From Actinomycetospora chibensis (GTDB lineage: Bacteria > Actinomycetota > Actinomycetes > Mycobacteriales > Pseudonocardiaceae), in contig NZ_JAQZAM010000010.1 of NCBI RefSeq assembly GCF_028737215.1, positions 124,001 through 188,000 on the forward strand: 64,000 nucleotides of DNA, in the 5' to 3' direction. Each line of letters opens with the position of its first letter. The first letter of the stretch is position 1. The notes under the pieces are model-generated. The model saw only the letters and a list, made by a program, of their open reading frames with translations. It made no database searches and was not told where the DNA came from. The position numbers and the translations under genes were made by a program. Of the stretch, positions 45,768 through 55,006 are shown in pieces.

Positions 45768-46868
45768 CTAGGACTGCGAGCGCGAGCCCGTCTGCTCGGC
45801 GTCGGTCGTCGTCCTCTGGCCGTCCTCGCGGCTCTGGCTGCCCGCGGATCCCTCGCCCTCGGTGACGGCCGGGGAGTCGTCGTCCCCGCCGTCGTCGGCC
45901 GACTCCGTCGTCGCGTTCCGCGTGGACATCAGGCTGGTGACGGTGACCACGGCGAGCGTGGCGACGATGACCACCAGCGACAGCCAGGTGGGGATCTCCG
46001 GGATCGCCGGGTTCACGTCCTCGTGCAGGTACAGCAGGATCAGCTTGACGCCGATGAAGGCCAGGATGAACGCCAGCCCGTAGCTCAGGTGCACGAGCCG
46101 GTCGAGCAGGCCGACCAGCAGGAAGTACAGCGCCCGCAGGCCCAGCAGCGCGAACGCGTTCGCCGTGAAGACGATGTACGAGTTCTGGGTGATCCCGAAG
46201 ATCGCGGGGATCGAGTCGAGGGCGAACACGAGGTCCACCGACAGGATCACCGCGACGACGATGAACAGCGGCGTGACGCCCCACTTGCCGTTGACCCGCG
46301 AGGTGAGCCGGCCGTCGTCGGACTCGCCCTCGTGGTCGCCCTGCTCCTCGTGCACGGTGACGAACCGGCGGACCACCTTGACCGCGCGGTTGTCGTGCAT
46401 GTCCTTCGGTTCCTGACCGTGCTGCCTGATCAGCGTCCACGCCGTGTACATCAGGAACAGGCCGAAGATGACGAAGACGAACGCGAAGGCGGAGATCACC
46501 GCGGCGCCGATGGCGATGAAGATCGCGCGCATCACCAGCGCGCCGATGACACCCCAGAGCAGCACCTTCTGCTGGTGGCGCTTGGGTACGGCGAACTGCC
46601 CGAGGATCACCGCGAAGATGAACAGGTTGTCGACCGAGAGGCTCTTCTCGACCAGATAGCCGGCGAAGTACTCGGTGCCCGACTGCGTGCCCATGGTGAA
46701 CAGCAGGATCACGCCGAAGGCGACGGCGACCGCGACGTAGATGACCGACCAGAGCGTCGCCTCGCGGAAGCTGACCTCGTGCGGGGATCGCGCGTGCCAG
46801 ATGTCGATACCGACGAGCACGATGATCCCGCCGATCGTGGCTGCCCATGCCCAGAACGGGACCGTCAC
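45768..46868 (-). CDS. TerC/Alx-family integral membrane protein
   Basis: The 366-residue protein has about nine membrane helices and the family motifs EYFAGYLVEKSLSVDNLFIF and VVAVILSVDLVFALDSIPAIFGI, with the conserved aspartates thought to bind metal. A charged loop separates the two halves, and the C-terminus is a Ser/Thr/Asp-rich tail. TerC proteins are linked to tellurite tolerance and Mn2+ homeostasis during secretion. The GTG at 46868 has AAGGAG upstream. No Mn riboswitch was seen in the leader. Confidence 0.92.
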   Translation of the reverse strand: MTVPFWAWAATIGGIIVLVGIDIWHARSPHEVSFREATLWSVIYVAVAVAFGVILLFTMGTQSGTEYFAGYLVEKSLSVDNLFIFAVILGQFAVPKRHQQKVLLWGVIGALVMRAIFIAIGAAVISAFAFVFVIFGLFLMYTAWTLIRQHGQEPKDMHDNRAVKVVRRFVTVHEEQGDHEGESDDGRLTSRVNGKWGVTPLFIVVAVILSVDLVFALDSIPAIFGITQNSYIVFTANAFALLGLRALYFLLVGLLDRLVHLSYGLAFILAFIGVKLILLYLHEDVNPAIPEIPTWLSLVVIVATLAVVTVTSLMSTRNATTESADDGGDDDSPAVTEGEGSAGSQSREDGQRTTTDAEQTGSRSQS

Positions 46869-47108
46869 GCCTGCTCCTTGCCATCGCCGTCGTCGTGCTC
46901 GGGGTGTCGCGTTCGCCAACGGACGCGGTGGTCGGTCGGTTCCCCGGTGTGACGATACCGACCCGCGAGCGGTAACGACGCCGATGTCCGGATTCGTGCC
47001 GTCTCACACGGACGGGCGGAGAACGAGGTGGGTCGGGGTGTCGGGCCCCGGCATGATCGTCCGTCCCACCAGGGTCCCCCGGGTCGACCGACGGACCCGG
47101 AGGTGCGT

Positions 47109-48326
47109 GTGGGCCCTCGCTGGTCCGCGCTCGCCCTCGCCCTCGCCCTCGCCGGGACGCTGGCCCTCGGGGGCGCCGCGCCCACGCCGCCGCCCCCGGA
47201 CGGGCGGGTCCTCGACCAGCTCCTCGCCCCGCGCGGCGCGCCGAACCTTCCCGGCACGTCGTACCGCGAGTTCACGACGACCCTGCCCGACCCGCGGGGC
47301 GGCCCGATCCGGGGCGACGTCGTCGAGGTGGACCTGACCTCGCCCGCCGTCCGCGTCGACCTGCTGACCCCGCCGACGGTGGCGGCCGTGGCGACGGTGC
47401 CCGAGCTCGCCGGGCGCGCGGGGGCGGTCGCGGCGGTCAACGGCGGTTTCTTCGACGAGGGCGGCAGCGGCGCCCCGCTCGGCGCGGAGATCGTCGCCGG
47501 GGCGCCGCGCAGCTCCGGGGTGCCCGCGGGTCGGCGACCCGCCCCGCCGGTGCCGCCCGGGGAGGACGCCGACTCGGTGGTCGGCATCGACCGCACCGGG
47601 CGCGCGCACCTCGCGCGCGTGCAGTTCCGGGGCCGGCTCGTCGCGGGACGCCGGACGGTGCCGCTGGCGGGCCTCGACGGCTACGCCGTGCCGGTGGACG
47701 GCGTCGGGGTGTTCGACCCGGCGTGGGGCGAGGCGTCCCGCGAGGCGGCGACCTGCGGCTCCGACACCGACCCGCGCGCCGGGTGCAGCGCCGACACGCT
47801 CGAGGTCCGGGTGGCCGGCGGGCGGGTCACCGCGGTGGGACCGCCCGGCGAGGGCCGCCTGCCCGCCGGGACGCTCGCCCTCGTCGGACGCGAACGGGGC
47901 GCGGCGTCGCTGCGCGCGCTGCCCGTCGGCACCCGGGTCGCCGTCGACTACCGCTTCGACGCCGTCGGCGCCCCGCCGCTGCATGTCGCCGTCGGGGCCC
48001 TGCCGCTCGCGCGCGCCGGCCGTCCCCTGCCGGGCCTGCAGGCCACCGAGCGCGCACCCCGCACCGCGGTCGGACTGTCGGCGGACGGGCGGCGGCTGTG
48101 GCTCGTCACCGTCGACGGGCGTCAGGACGCGAGCGTCGGCACCACCCTCGCCGAGCTCGGACGCCTGCTCACCGACCTCGGCGCGCCCGTCGCCGCGGCC
48201 CTCGACGGCGGGGGCTCGACGACCATGGTCCGGCGCGGGCGTGACGAGGACCTCACCGTCGTCAACAGCCCCTCCGCCGACCCCCTGCGCGCCGTGACCG
48301 ACGCCCTCGCCGTCCTCCCCCGCTGA
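47109..48326 (+). CDS. phosphodiester glycosidase family (NAGPA-like) secreted protein
   Basis: An N-terminal signal (WSALALALALAGTLALGGAA) is followed by a domain with AGRAGAVAAVNGGFFDEGG and a C-terminal VAAALDGGGSTTMV, the motifs of the NAGPA/phosphodiester glycosidase family (GGFF and DGGGST). The protein should be exported and may cleave N-acetylglucosamine-phosphodiester or related cell-wall glycans. The GTG at 47109 is set by GGAGG five bases before it; GTG at 47103 is possible. Confidence 0.87.
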   Translation: MGPRWSALALALALAGTLALGGAAPTPPPPDGRVLDQLLAPRGAPNLPGTSYREFTTTLPDPRGGPIRGDVVEVDLTSPAVRVDLLTPPTVAAVATVPELAGRAGAVAAVNGGFFDEGGSGAPLGAEIVAGAPRSSGVPAGRRPAPPVPPGEDADSVVGIDRTGRAHLARVQFRGRLVAGRRTVPLAGLDGYAVPVDGVGVFDPAWGEASREAATCGSDTDPRAGCSADTLEVRVAGGRVTAVGPPGEGRLPAGTLALVGRERGAASLRALPVGTRVAVDYRFDAVGAPPLHVAVGALPLARAGRPLPGLQATERAPRTAVGLSADGRRLWLVTVDGRQDASVGTTLAELGRLLTDLGAPVAAALDGGGSTTMVRRGRDEDLTVVNSPSADPLRAVTDALAVLPR

Positions 48327-48355
48327 CCTGCACGCCCGGGGGCCACGCTGACCGA

Positions 48356-48390
48356 TACAGCACGCCGATAGGGTCAGGACCCCCCTCTCG
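48356..48390 (+). repeat. motif D, long form (inverted relative to 49316-49353)
   Basis: The sequence starts TACAGCACGCCGATAGGGTC and continues AGGACCCCCCTCTCG. Its complement recurs at 49316-49353 with a 3-nt insertion; the two copies face each other around the DUF4190 gene. It begins 30 nt after the stop of the glycosidase gene, in the sense orientation. Shorter 14-16-nt copies are at 43269 and 57061. Confidence 0.7.
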
Positions 48391-48463
48391 ATCGGTCTCA
48401 GGCCGATCGGGCACCGACGATTCCGACCCCCGCCCGGGAACACGCGGCCCCGTCATGCGGTTC

Positions 48464-48507
48464 AATGAGACGTCCGGGCCGGGCGCCATGTGCCCCCGGG
48501 TCTCATT
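48464..48507. repeat. 44-nt stem-loop with AATGAGAC arms
   Basis: AATGAGAC (48464-48471) is exactly complementary to GTCTCATT (48500-48507), and CCGGG and CCCGG pair inside. A TTTAAG run follows on the plus strand. It could be a terminator for the glycosidase gene or a small structured element. It has no second copy in the window. Confidence 0.5.
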
Positions 48508-48603
48508 TAAGAAGGCCTCCAGGGACGATCGTTCGGCTGAAGCCCTGCTGTGCCGCGCGCCGCGAGGCGGCTCATCGCCCGGTCCGGACACCTGACGTAC
48601 GGC

Positions 48604-48633
48604 GGCCCCCGCACCCATCAGGGTGCGGGGGCC
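48604..48633. terminator. terminator hairpin of the DUF4190 gene
   Basis: GGCCCCCGCACCC and GGGTGCGGGGGCC form a perfect 13-bp stem around ATCA. It lies 20 nt downstream of the DUF4190 stop codon on the minus strand. No U-tract is seen. Confidence 0.8.
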
Positions 48634-48653
48634 GTCGTCGTCGCGGGGCGGGA

Positions 48654-49214
48654 TCAGCCGCCCTCGCCCTCCGGGGCCTCCGGGGCCTCCGGCTGGGTGC
48701 CCGGCAGCTGCTGGCCGAACTGCTGACCGCACTGCTCGTAGGCCTGCTGGACCGCGGCCGGGTTCGGCTGGTTGTTGGCGTTGGTGACGCAGTCCTGCAG
48801 CTGCTGCAGCGAGTTCGCCCCGCCGAAGTTGAGGAACGCGACGGCGAAGAAGATCACCAGGATCTGGGTGATGATGCCGATGATCAGCATGATCACGCCC
48901 AGCACCAGCCCGGTCATGGCCGCGCCGCCGTTCGTGGCCTGCAGCGACTTGACCCGGCCCCGGCCGACGGAGCCGAGGATGACGGCCAGGAGCGCCAGGA
49001 TGATCGTGACGATGCCCAGGAACGGCACCCAGACGATGACGATCGACAGCAGCGCGAGGATGCCGAACACCAGCGCCGCGGTCCCCATGCCGTTGCGGGG
49101 CTTGGGCGGCGTGGCCGGCTGCCCCCAGCCCGGCGGGTTGCCGCCCTGGTCTCCGTAGGACTGCTGCCAGCCCTGTTGCCCCTGCTGGCCGTAGCCGTCG
49201 CCCGGAGTGGTCAC
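48654..49214 (-). CDS. DUF4190-type membrane protein
   Basis: A Gln/Gly/Pro-rich start (about 40 residues) precedes MGTAALVFGILALLSIVIVW and two or three further membrane segments with GSVGRGRVKSLQ between them, the DUF4190 pattern. The outside C-terminal part has two cysteines (LQDCVTNA, YEQCGQQF) and an acidic Pro-rich end. Function is unknown. The gene is bracketed by inverted copies of motif D, 264 nt downstream of its stop and 102 nt upstream of its start. Confidence 0.85.
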   Translation of the reverse strand: MTTPGDGYGQQGQQGWQQSYGDQGGNPPGWGQPATPPKPRNGMGTAALVFGILALLSIVIVWVPFLGIVTIILALLAVILGSVGRGRVKSLQATNGGAAMTGLVLGVIMLIIGIITQILVIFFAVAFLNFGGANSLQQLQDCVTNANNQPNPAAVQQAYEQCGQQFGQQLPGTQPEAPEAPEGEGG

Positions 49215-49315
49215 GTCGAACGTCCTCTCGCACCTCGAAGCTCCGGCCGACGGCCGGGCTGGTCATCGTGCCACCGGTACCCGTTATCCCTGGACTCCAC
49301 GGCGCGGAGAGCCAC

Positions 49316-49353
49316 CGAGAGGGGGGCTTTCCTGACCCTATCGGCGTGCTGTA
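49316..49353 (-). repeat. motif D, long form (inverted partner of 48356-48390)
   Basis: On the minus strand it reads TACAGCACGCCGATAGGGTC, then AGGAAAGCCCCCCTCTCG, matching the copy at 48356 apart from a 3-nt insertion. It begins 37 nt after the stop of the FadE5-like gene, in that gene's sense orientation. The two long copies thus occupy the same 3'-untranslated position behind two different genes. Confidence 0.7.
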
Positions 49354-49389
49354 CCCGACCGTCAGGATGGCCGCCAGGCCGGTACCCCG

Positions 49390-51417
49390 TCAGTGCAGCG
49401 ACGCCGCGTGGGCGCGGGCCTCGTCCTGGCGGCGCTGCTCGGCGCCGGTCGCGATGGGCGCGCCGATCCAGCTCTCCGGGATGCCGAAGGCGTCGACGAG
49501 CGCGCGGGCGTGGGGCCGCAGCTCCTGGCAGAGGCGGTTGACCTCGGCGGTCACGGTCTTGGCCCGCGCGGCCGAGATCCGCCCGTGCTCGAGGAACCAG
49601 CCCTTGTCCTCCTCGATGGCCGACAGCGCGTAGAGGTCGCACACCTTGCCCAGCAGGGCCCGCGCGGACGGGTCGACGGCGGCCTCGACACCGCGCACGA
49701 AGGCGTCGAGCACCAGGCCGTCGAGGTGGCTGCGCGCCGCGCGCAGGAGGTGGTCCTGCGCGTTGTTGAAGATCGCGAACTGCCGCTCCGCCGACAGGCT
49801 CTTGTCGCGCGCGGGACGCAGGCGGCGCACGAGGCCGTCGAGCGTGTGCTCCTCGCGGTCGTCGAGCAACTTGACCTGCCAGGACCGGTCGAGCACGTCG
49901 TCCTCGTCGCGACCCGGCGCCACGGCACGCAGGCGCTCGGCGAGCTGGCGCAGCGAGGTGCGCTCGGCGACGGTGTCGAGCACCTGGTCGGCGACGAAGC
50001 GCACAGTGCCCAGGGTGTCGAGGTTCCCGAAGTCGTCGGCGTATCCCGAGATGAGGCCCTTCGCGACGAGCTGGAGCAGGACGGTGTTGTCGCCCTCGAA
50101 CGTCGTGAAGACGTCGGTGTCGGCGCGCAGCGCGCCCAGCCGGTTCTCCGACAGGTAGCCCTGCCCGCCGCACGCCTCGCGACAGGCCTGGATGGTGGCC
50201 GTGGCGTGCCAGGTCGTGAGCGCCTTCGTCCCGGCGGCGCGCGACTCGAGCTCGCGCTGACGCTTCTCGTCGACGTCCCCGCCCGCCTCCCGGGTGGTCT
50301 GGATGTCGTGGAGCATCTCGACGAGCTCGTTCTGCGCGAACCGCAGCGCGTAGGTGCGCGCCAGGCCCGGCAGCAGCTTGCGCTGGTGGGCCAGGTAGTC
50401 GAGGACGGTGATCTCCTCCTCGCTGCCCGGCGCCGCGAACTGCCGCCGCGCCTCGCCGTAGCGCACGGCGATGGTCTGGGCCAGCGACGCGGCGCCCACC
50501 GCACTGCCCGAGACGCTCACGCGACCGCGGACGAGCGCGCCGAGCATCGTGAAGAAGCGGCGGTTCTCGCTCTCGATCGAGCTCGAGTACGTGCCGTCCT
50601 CGGCGACGGCGCCGTAGCGGTCGAGGAGGTTCTCGCGCGGCACGCGCACGCCGTGGAACGCCAGCCGGCCGTTGTCGACGCCGTTGAGCCCCTGCTTGTG
50701 CCCGTCGTCGGTGATCTCGACGCCGTGCAGCACCGCGCCGTCGTCGTCGCGCAGGGGGACGAGGACCGCGTGCACGCCGTGGCGCTGTGGTTCCTCTCCG
50801 GGCCCGCCCGTGTAGAGCTGCACGAACACCGCCGCCATCCGCCCGTCGCGGGCGGCGTTGCCGATGTAGTCCTTGCGCGCCGACTCGGTCGGGGTGTCGA
50901 CGACGAACTCGCCGGTGTCGGCGTCGTAGGTCGCCGTGGTGTGCACCGACTGGACGTCCGAGCCGTGGCCGGTCTCGGTCATCGCGAAGCAGCCCGGGAG
51001 CGAGAGGTCCATGACGCCGGGCAGGAAGCGCGCGTGCTGCTCGGCGTTGCCGAGGGCCTGGATCGCGCCCCCGAACAGACCCCACTGCACCCCGCTCTTG
51101 ACCTGCAGCGACAGGTCGGCGAACGCCAGCATCTCGAACGAGACGACGGAAGCGCCGATGTCCCCGCGCCCACCCACGGCGGTGGGGAAACCGTGCACCG
51201 CGTGGCCGTCGTCGGCGAGGCGCCGGAGCATCGCCCAGATCTCCGCGCGGTAGCTCTCGACGTCGAGGCCGGGGTCCACGCGCAGCTCGGCGAAGTCGGG
51301 CCGGTCGCGGATCTCGTCGCGCACGGTGTGCCAGCGTCCGTCGAGGGTGCGCCGGACGGCGGCGACGGTGGCCGCGGTGACGTCGTCGGGGGAGGTGCGA
51401 CTGGACGGGCTACTCAC
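49390..51417 (-). CDS. acyl-CoA dehydrogenase/oxidase, FadE5-like
   Basis: The 675-residue flavoprotein contains LPGCFAMTETGHGSDVQSVHTTA, the FAD-contact segment, and a long C-terminal half as in acyl-CoA oxidases and mycobacterial FadE5; EACGGQGYLSENRLG and TTFEGDNTVLLQLVAKGL carry the base region with its Glu. In Mycobacterium, fadE5 sits beside fadA2, fabG4 and htdX, exactly the set found here. It lies 43 nt downstream of the TetR gene on the same strand, so that regulator probably controls both. Confidence 0.9.
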   Translation of the reverse strand: MSSPSSRTSPDDVTAATVAAVRRTLDGRWHTVRDEIRDRPDFAELRVDPGLDVESYRAEIWAMLRRLADDGHAVHGFPTAVGGRGDIGASVVSFEMLAFADLSLQVKSGVQWGLFGGAIQALGNAEQHARFLPGVMDLSLPGCFAMTETGHGSDVQSVHTTATYDADTGEFVVDTPTESARKDYIGNAARDGRMAAVFVQLYTGGPGEEPQRHGVHAVLVPLRDDDGAVLHGVEITDDGHKQGLNGVDNGRLAFHGVRVPRENLLDRYGAVAEDGTYSSSIESENRRFFTMLGALVRGRVSVSGSAVGAASLAQTIAVRYGEARRQFAAPGSEEEITVLDYLAHQRKLLPGLARTYALRFAQNELVEMLHDIQTTREAGGDVDEKRQRELESRAAGTKALTTWHATATIQACREACGGQGYLSENRLGALRADTDVFTTFEGDNTVLLQLVAKGLISGYADDFGNLDTLGTVRFVADQVLDTVAERTSLRQLAERLRAVAPGRDEDDVLDRSWQVKLLDDREEHTLDGLVRRLRPARDKSLSAERQFAIFNNAQDHLLRAARSHLDGLVLDAFVRGVEAAVDPSARALLGKVCDLYALSAIEEDKGWFLEHGRISAARAKTVTAEVNRLCQELRPHARALVDAFGIPESWIGAPIATGAEQRRQDEARAHAASLH

Positions 51418-51460
51418 GGGGTCCCTCCGGGGGAGCGGTTCGTGATCCGGGTGTGCCCCG

Positions 51461-52180
51461 TCAGGACGCGGACGACGCCGCAGCGGGCGTCACAGTGCGC
51501 GAGAGCCCCGACCAGGCGAGGTCCGCCAGCTGCCCGGCCAGTTCCTCGCGCTCGAGGTCGGGGCGGGTGGCCAGCCACTGGTCGCCCGCAGCGCGGACCA
51601 TGCCCACGAGGGCGTGGCCCCACGTCTGGGCGGGCGAGGGATCGCGGTTCTGACGGCGCAGTTCGGTCGAGATGATCTCTGCGATGTGGTCGCCGATGAC
51701 CGTGCAGAGGTCGCTGACGGGGTCTTCGCTCTCCGGCCGGTCGAGCTTCGGAGGCCGCATGACGTAGCGGTAGACCTCGGGGTCGGCGGCGATGAGCCCC
51801 AGGTAGGCGTCGATGCCGGAGACCAGCGTGCGGCGGGGGTCGTCCGACGCCTCGCGCATGGCCGTCTGGAGCTGCCCGACCAGCGTGGCCGCCACGCGGT
51901 CGCAGACGGCGAGGTAGAGGTCGTTCTTGTCGGCGAAATGCCGGTAGACGACGGTCTTGCTGGTACGCGCCTGCGCGGCCACCTGGCTCATCCCCACCTC
52001 GGCGCCGTGCTCGCGGATGGCCACGATCGTGGCGGCGGTGAGCTCGTGACGCCGGGCGCGGCGGTGCTCGTCCCACCGGCTGGACCGGCGGTCGCGGCGA
52101 GGCCGGGTGCCGGACTCGCGCTCGCTGTCGCGCGCGCCACCGACACCCGCGTCGGAGTGATGCGTGGAACGACGGCTCAC
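51461..52180 (-). CDS. TetR-family transcriptional regulator
   Basis: A charged ~40-residue lead is followed by the TetR helix-turn-helix ATIVAIREHGAEVGMSQVAA then ARTSKTVVYRHFADKNDLYL. The ligand domain is typical in length (239 residues in total). It lies between fadE5-like and, divergently, fadA2-like genes, so it probably represses both directions and responds to an acyl-CoA. Start GTG at 52180 abuts a palindrome and lacks a clear ribosome site; the message may be leaderless. Confidence 0.92.
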   Translation of the reverse strand: MSRRSTHHSDAGVGGARDSERESGTRPRRDRRSSRWDEHRRARRHELTAATIVAIREHGAEVGMSQVAAQARTSKTVVYRHFADKNDLYLAVCDRVAATLVGQLQTAMREASDDPRRTLVSGIDAYLGLIAADPEVYRYVMRPPKLDRPESEDPVSDLCTVIGDHIAEIISTELRRQNRDPSPAQTWGHALVGMVRAAGDQWLATRPDLEREELAGQLADLAWSGLSRTVTPAAASSAS

Positions 52181-52212
52181 GTTACCGACGGTACCTGATA
52201 CTTTCGGGTAAC
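52181..52212. promoter_or_regulatory. candidate TetR operator between fadE5-like and fadA2-like units
   Basis: GTTACC (52181-52186) and GGTAAC (52207-52212) are exact complements, extended to GTTACCGA and TCGGGTAAC with one bulged base. The 32-nt site begins directly at the regulator's start codon and is 69 nt upstream of the fadA2-like start, a good position to control both promoters. Confidence 0.55.
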
Positions 52213-52281
52213 TCCGTCGGCACGGCGCATGTCGCGTGCCCGTGACCGCCCCTGCAGACTCCAGCTGAACTGGGAGGAACA

Positions 52282-53610
52282 GTGCCTTCCGCACCGTCCC
52301 GACCGACGCTCCCCCGCCGTGCGGCGATCGTCGGCGCCAACCGCATCCCCTTCGCCCGGTCCAACGGCGCCTACGCGCGGGCCTCCAACCAGGACATGCT
52401 CACCTCGGCCCTCGACGGCCTCGTGGCCCGGTTCGGGCTCGCCGGCGAGCGCCTCGGCGAGGTCGTCTCCGGTGCGGTCCTGAAGCACAGCCGGGACTTC
52501 AACCTCACCCGCGAGTCCGTGCTCGGCAGCCGTCTCTCGGCCGCGACGCCGACCTACGACGTCCAGCAGGCGTGCGGCACGAGCCTGCAGACGACGGTGC
52601 TCGTCGCCAACAAGATCGCCCTCGGGCAGATCGAGAGCGGCGTCGCCGCCGGCGTCGACACCACGAGCGACGCCCCGATCGAGGTCAACGACGAGCTGCG
52701 CCGCGTCCTGCTGGCCGCGAACCGCGCGAAGTCGACCGCAGGCGTGCTCAGGGCGCTCGCCGGGCTGCGTCCCGGCCAGATCGTCCCCGAGATCCCGGCG
52801 AACCGCGAGCCGCGCACCGGCATGGCGATGGGCGAGCACGCCGCCCAGACCGCCGCCGCGTGGGGCATCAGCCGCACCGCACAGGACGAGATCACGGTCG
52901 CGAGCCACCAGAACCTCGCCGCCGCCTACGAGCGCGGGTTCTTCGACGACCTCATGACCCCCTACCTCGGTCTCACGCGCGACAACAACCTGCGCGCCGA
53001 CTCGACGCTCGAGGGCCTCGCCAAGCTCAAGCCGGTGTTCAAGCCCGCCGGCTACCCGGACACCGAGGCCACGATGACCGCGGCCAACTCCACCCCGCTG
53101 ACCGACGGCGCCGCCACGGTGCTGCTGGCCAGCGACGAGTGGGCCGCCGAGCGCAACCTGCCGGTCCTCGCGCACGTCGTCGACGCCGAGACCGCTGCGG
53201 TCGACTACGTCCACGGCGACGAGGGCCTGCTCATGGCCCCGACCTACGCCGTGCCGCGGATGCTCGAGCGGAACGGCCTCACGCTGCAGGACTTCGACTT
53301 CTACGAGTTCCACGAGGCGTTCGCCTCGACGATCCTCGCCACGTTCGCCGCGTGGGAGGACCCGATCTTCTGCAAGGAGCGCCTGGGGCTCGACGAGCCG
53401 CTGGGCAGCTTCGACCGCGCCAAGCTCAACGTCGCGGGCTCGTCGCTGGCCACCGGCCACCCCTTCGCGGCCACCGGCGCCCGCATCGTCCCGACCCTGG
53501 CGAAGCTGCTGCACGAGAAGTCGACGCAGGGGGGATCCGGCACCGTGCGCGGCCTGATCTCGATCTGCGCGGCCGGTGGCCAGGGCGTCGTCGCCATCCT
53601 CGAGGCCTAG
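52282..53610 (+). CDS. acetyl-CoA acetyltransferase, FadA2/FadI-like thiolase
   Basis: The 442-residue thiolase has the active cysteine in YDVQQACGTSLQTTV, the NEAF-equivalent YEFHEAFASTILATFAAW, TGHPFAATGARIV and the second cysteine in LISICAAGGQGVVAILEA. The GTG start follows GGGAGGAAC. It heads the operon fadA2-fabG4-htdX-like and supplies or cleaves 3-oxoacyl-CoA in fatty-acid metabolism. Confidence 0.95.
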   Translation: MPSAPSRPTLPRRAAIVGANRIPFARSNGAYARASNQDMLTSALDGLVARFGLAGERLGEVVSGAVLKHSRDFNLTRESVLGSRLSAATPTYDVQQACGTSLQTTVLVANKIALGQIESGVAAGVDTTSDAPIEVNDELRRVLLAANRAKSTAGVLRALAGLRPGQIVPEIPANREPRTGMAMGEHAAQTAAAWGISRTAQDEITVASHQNLAAAYERGFFDDLMTPYLGLTRDNNLRADSTLEGLAKLKPVFKPAGYPDTEATMTAANSTPLTDGAATVLLASDEWAAERNLPVLAHVVDAETAAVDYVHGDEGLLMAPTYAVPRMLERNGLTLQDFDFYEFHEAFASTILATFAAWEDPIFCKERLGLDEPLGSFDRAKLNVAGSSLATGHPFAATGARIVPTLAKLLHEKSTQGGSGTVRGLISICAAGGQGVVAILEA

Positions 53611-53631
53611 GACCAAGGAGCTACTGAGCAG

Positions 53632-55005
53632 ATGTCCAACGACTGGTACTCCGACTTCGTCAACTCCGGATTCGGCAAGTCGATCGCCGGTTCCGTCGGG
53701 CTCCCGCCGGTGCCGCAGCTACGTCGCTACGAGCCCGGCCAGCCGCTGCTGTCGGGTCCGGCGCTGCTGGGCACCGCGACCGCCGACGGCCGCGTCGCCA
53801 AGGTCGTGCGCTCGCTGCTCACCGACCTGGGCGTCGAGGTCCACGACGACCCGAACGCCGCCGTCGGCGGGGGCAGCTCGACCTCGAAGGTCGCCGCGGG
53901 GATCGTCGACGCGACCGGCCTCGCGTCGCCGGCCGACCTCGCCGAGGTCCAGGCCTTCCTCACCCCGGTCATGCGCCGGATCGGTCCCTCGGGCCGCATC
54001 CTCGTGATCGGCGACGTGCCCGCCGAGGCCGGCTCGCCCGCGGTCCGGGCCGCCCGCCGGGCCCTCGAGGGCCTCGTGCGCTCGGCCGGCAAGGAGGCCC
54101 GCTACGGCGCGACGGTGAACCTCGTGCACGTCGCGGACGGTGCGGAGAACGACCTCGAGTCGACGCTGCGCTTCTTCCTGTCGTCGCGCTCGGCGTTCGT
54201 GCACGGGCAGCGTCTCGACGTAGGCACCGTCCCGGGCTTCTCGGGCTCGAGTCAGGGTGTCGACTGGGACAAGCCGCTCGCCGGGCGGACCGCGGTGGTC
54301 ACCGGTGCCGCGCGCGGCATCGGCGCCACCGTCGCCTCGACGCTGCGCCGCGACGGCGCCACCGTCATCTGCGTCGACGTGCCGTCGGCGGGCGACGCCC
54401 TGGCGCACACGGCCAACGACATCGGCGGGACCGCGCTGCAGCTGGACATCACCGCGGACCACGCGCCGGCCACGCTGCTCGAGCACGCCCAGCGTCACGG
54501 CGGGCTGGACATCGTCGTGCACAACGCCGGCATCACCCGCGACAAGCTACTGGCCAACCAGGACCGCGACCGCTGGAACTCGGTCATCGACGTCAACCTC
54601 AACGCGCAGCTCGCGATCAACGACGCGCTGCTCGGCTCCGAGGTGTTCCACCGCGGCGGGCGCATCGTCACGGTCTCGTCGATGGCGGGGATCGCGGGCA
54701 ACCGCGGCCAGACCAGCTACGGCGCCTCGAAGGCCGGCGTCATCGGGATGGTCGACGCGACCGCCCCGCTGCTCGCCGAGAAGGACGCGACGATCAACGC
54801 CGTCGCGCCGGGCTTCATCGAGACCGCGATGACCAAGGCCATGCCCGTCGGCACGCGCGAGGCCGGGCGGCGCCTGTCGTCGATGACCCAGGGCGGGCTG
54901 CCGGTGGACGTCGCCGAGACGATCGCCTGGTTCGCCCAGGGCGCCTCGTACGCCGTCAACGGCCAGGTCCTGCGCGTCGACGGCCAGAACTTCCTGGGGG
55001 CCTGA
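53632..55005 (+). CDS. 3-oxoacyl-ACP/CoA reductase, FabG4-like (high-molecular-weight FabG)
   Basis: The 457-residue protein has an N-terminal ~210-residue flavodoxin-like domain and a C-terminal SDR domain with VVTGAARGIGATVASTLRRDG, the catalytic serine in IVTVSSMAGIAGNRGQTSYGASK and the Tyr-x-x-x-Lys. This two-domain layout is that of mycobacterial FabG4, which reduces 3-oxoacyl-CoA using NADH. It follows the thiolase by 21 nt and precedes the hydratase by one base, so the three act in order. Confidence 0.94.
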   Translation: MSNDWYSDFVNSGFGKSIAGSVGLPPVPQLRRYEPGQPLLSGPALLGTATADGRVAKVVRSLLTDLGVEVHDDPNAAVGGGSSTSKVAAGIVDATGLASPADLAEVQAFLTPVMRRIGPSGRILVIGDVPAEAGSPAVRAARRALEGLVRSAGKEARYGATVNLVHVADGAENDLESTLRFFLSSRSAFVHGQRLDVGTVPGFSGSSQGVDWDKPLAGRTAVVTGAARGIGATVASTLRRDGATVICVDVPSAGDALAHTANDIGGTALQLDITADHAPATLLEHAQRHGGLDIVVHNAGITRDKLLANQDRDRWNSVIDVNLNAQLAINDALLGSEVFHRGGRIVTVSSMAGIAGNRGQTSYGASKAGVIGMVDATAPLLAEKDATINAVAPGFIETAMTKAMPVGTREAGRRLSSMTQGGLPVDVAETIAWFAQGASYAVNGQVLRVDGQNFLGA

Positions 55006-55006
55006 C

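Larger units (their letters stand above)
48327..48653. other. 327-nt intergenic region with motif D, hairpin and terminator
   Basis: No gene is seen here. The region holds one copy of motif D just after the upstream gene (48356-48390), a GATCGG-rich inverted stretch, a 44-nt stem-loop (48464-48507) and a strong terminator hairpin for the opposing gene (48604-48633). It separates the convergent ends of the glycosidase and DUF4190 genes. Confidence 0.7.

Noticed and set aside
46869-47108. Possible yybP-ykoY manganese riboswitch before the TerC gene
   Set aside because: The expected conserved purine-rich loops and pairing were not found in the leader.
48262-49266. Minus-strand frame spanning the DUF4190 gene and its flanks, with similar peptides at both motif D copies
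   Set aside because: The frame runs in a different register from the real DUF4190 protein and lacks a plausible domain; the peptide similarity is a by-product of the repeated DNA.
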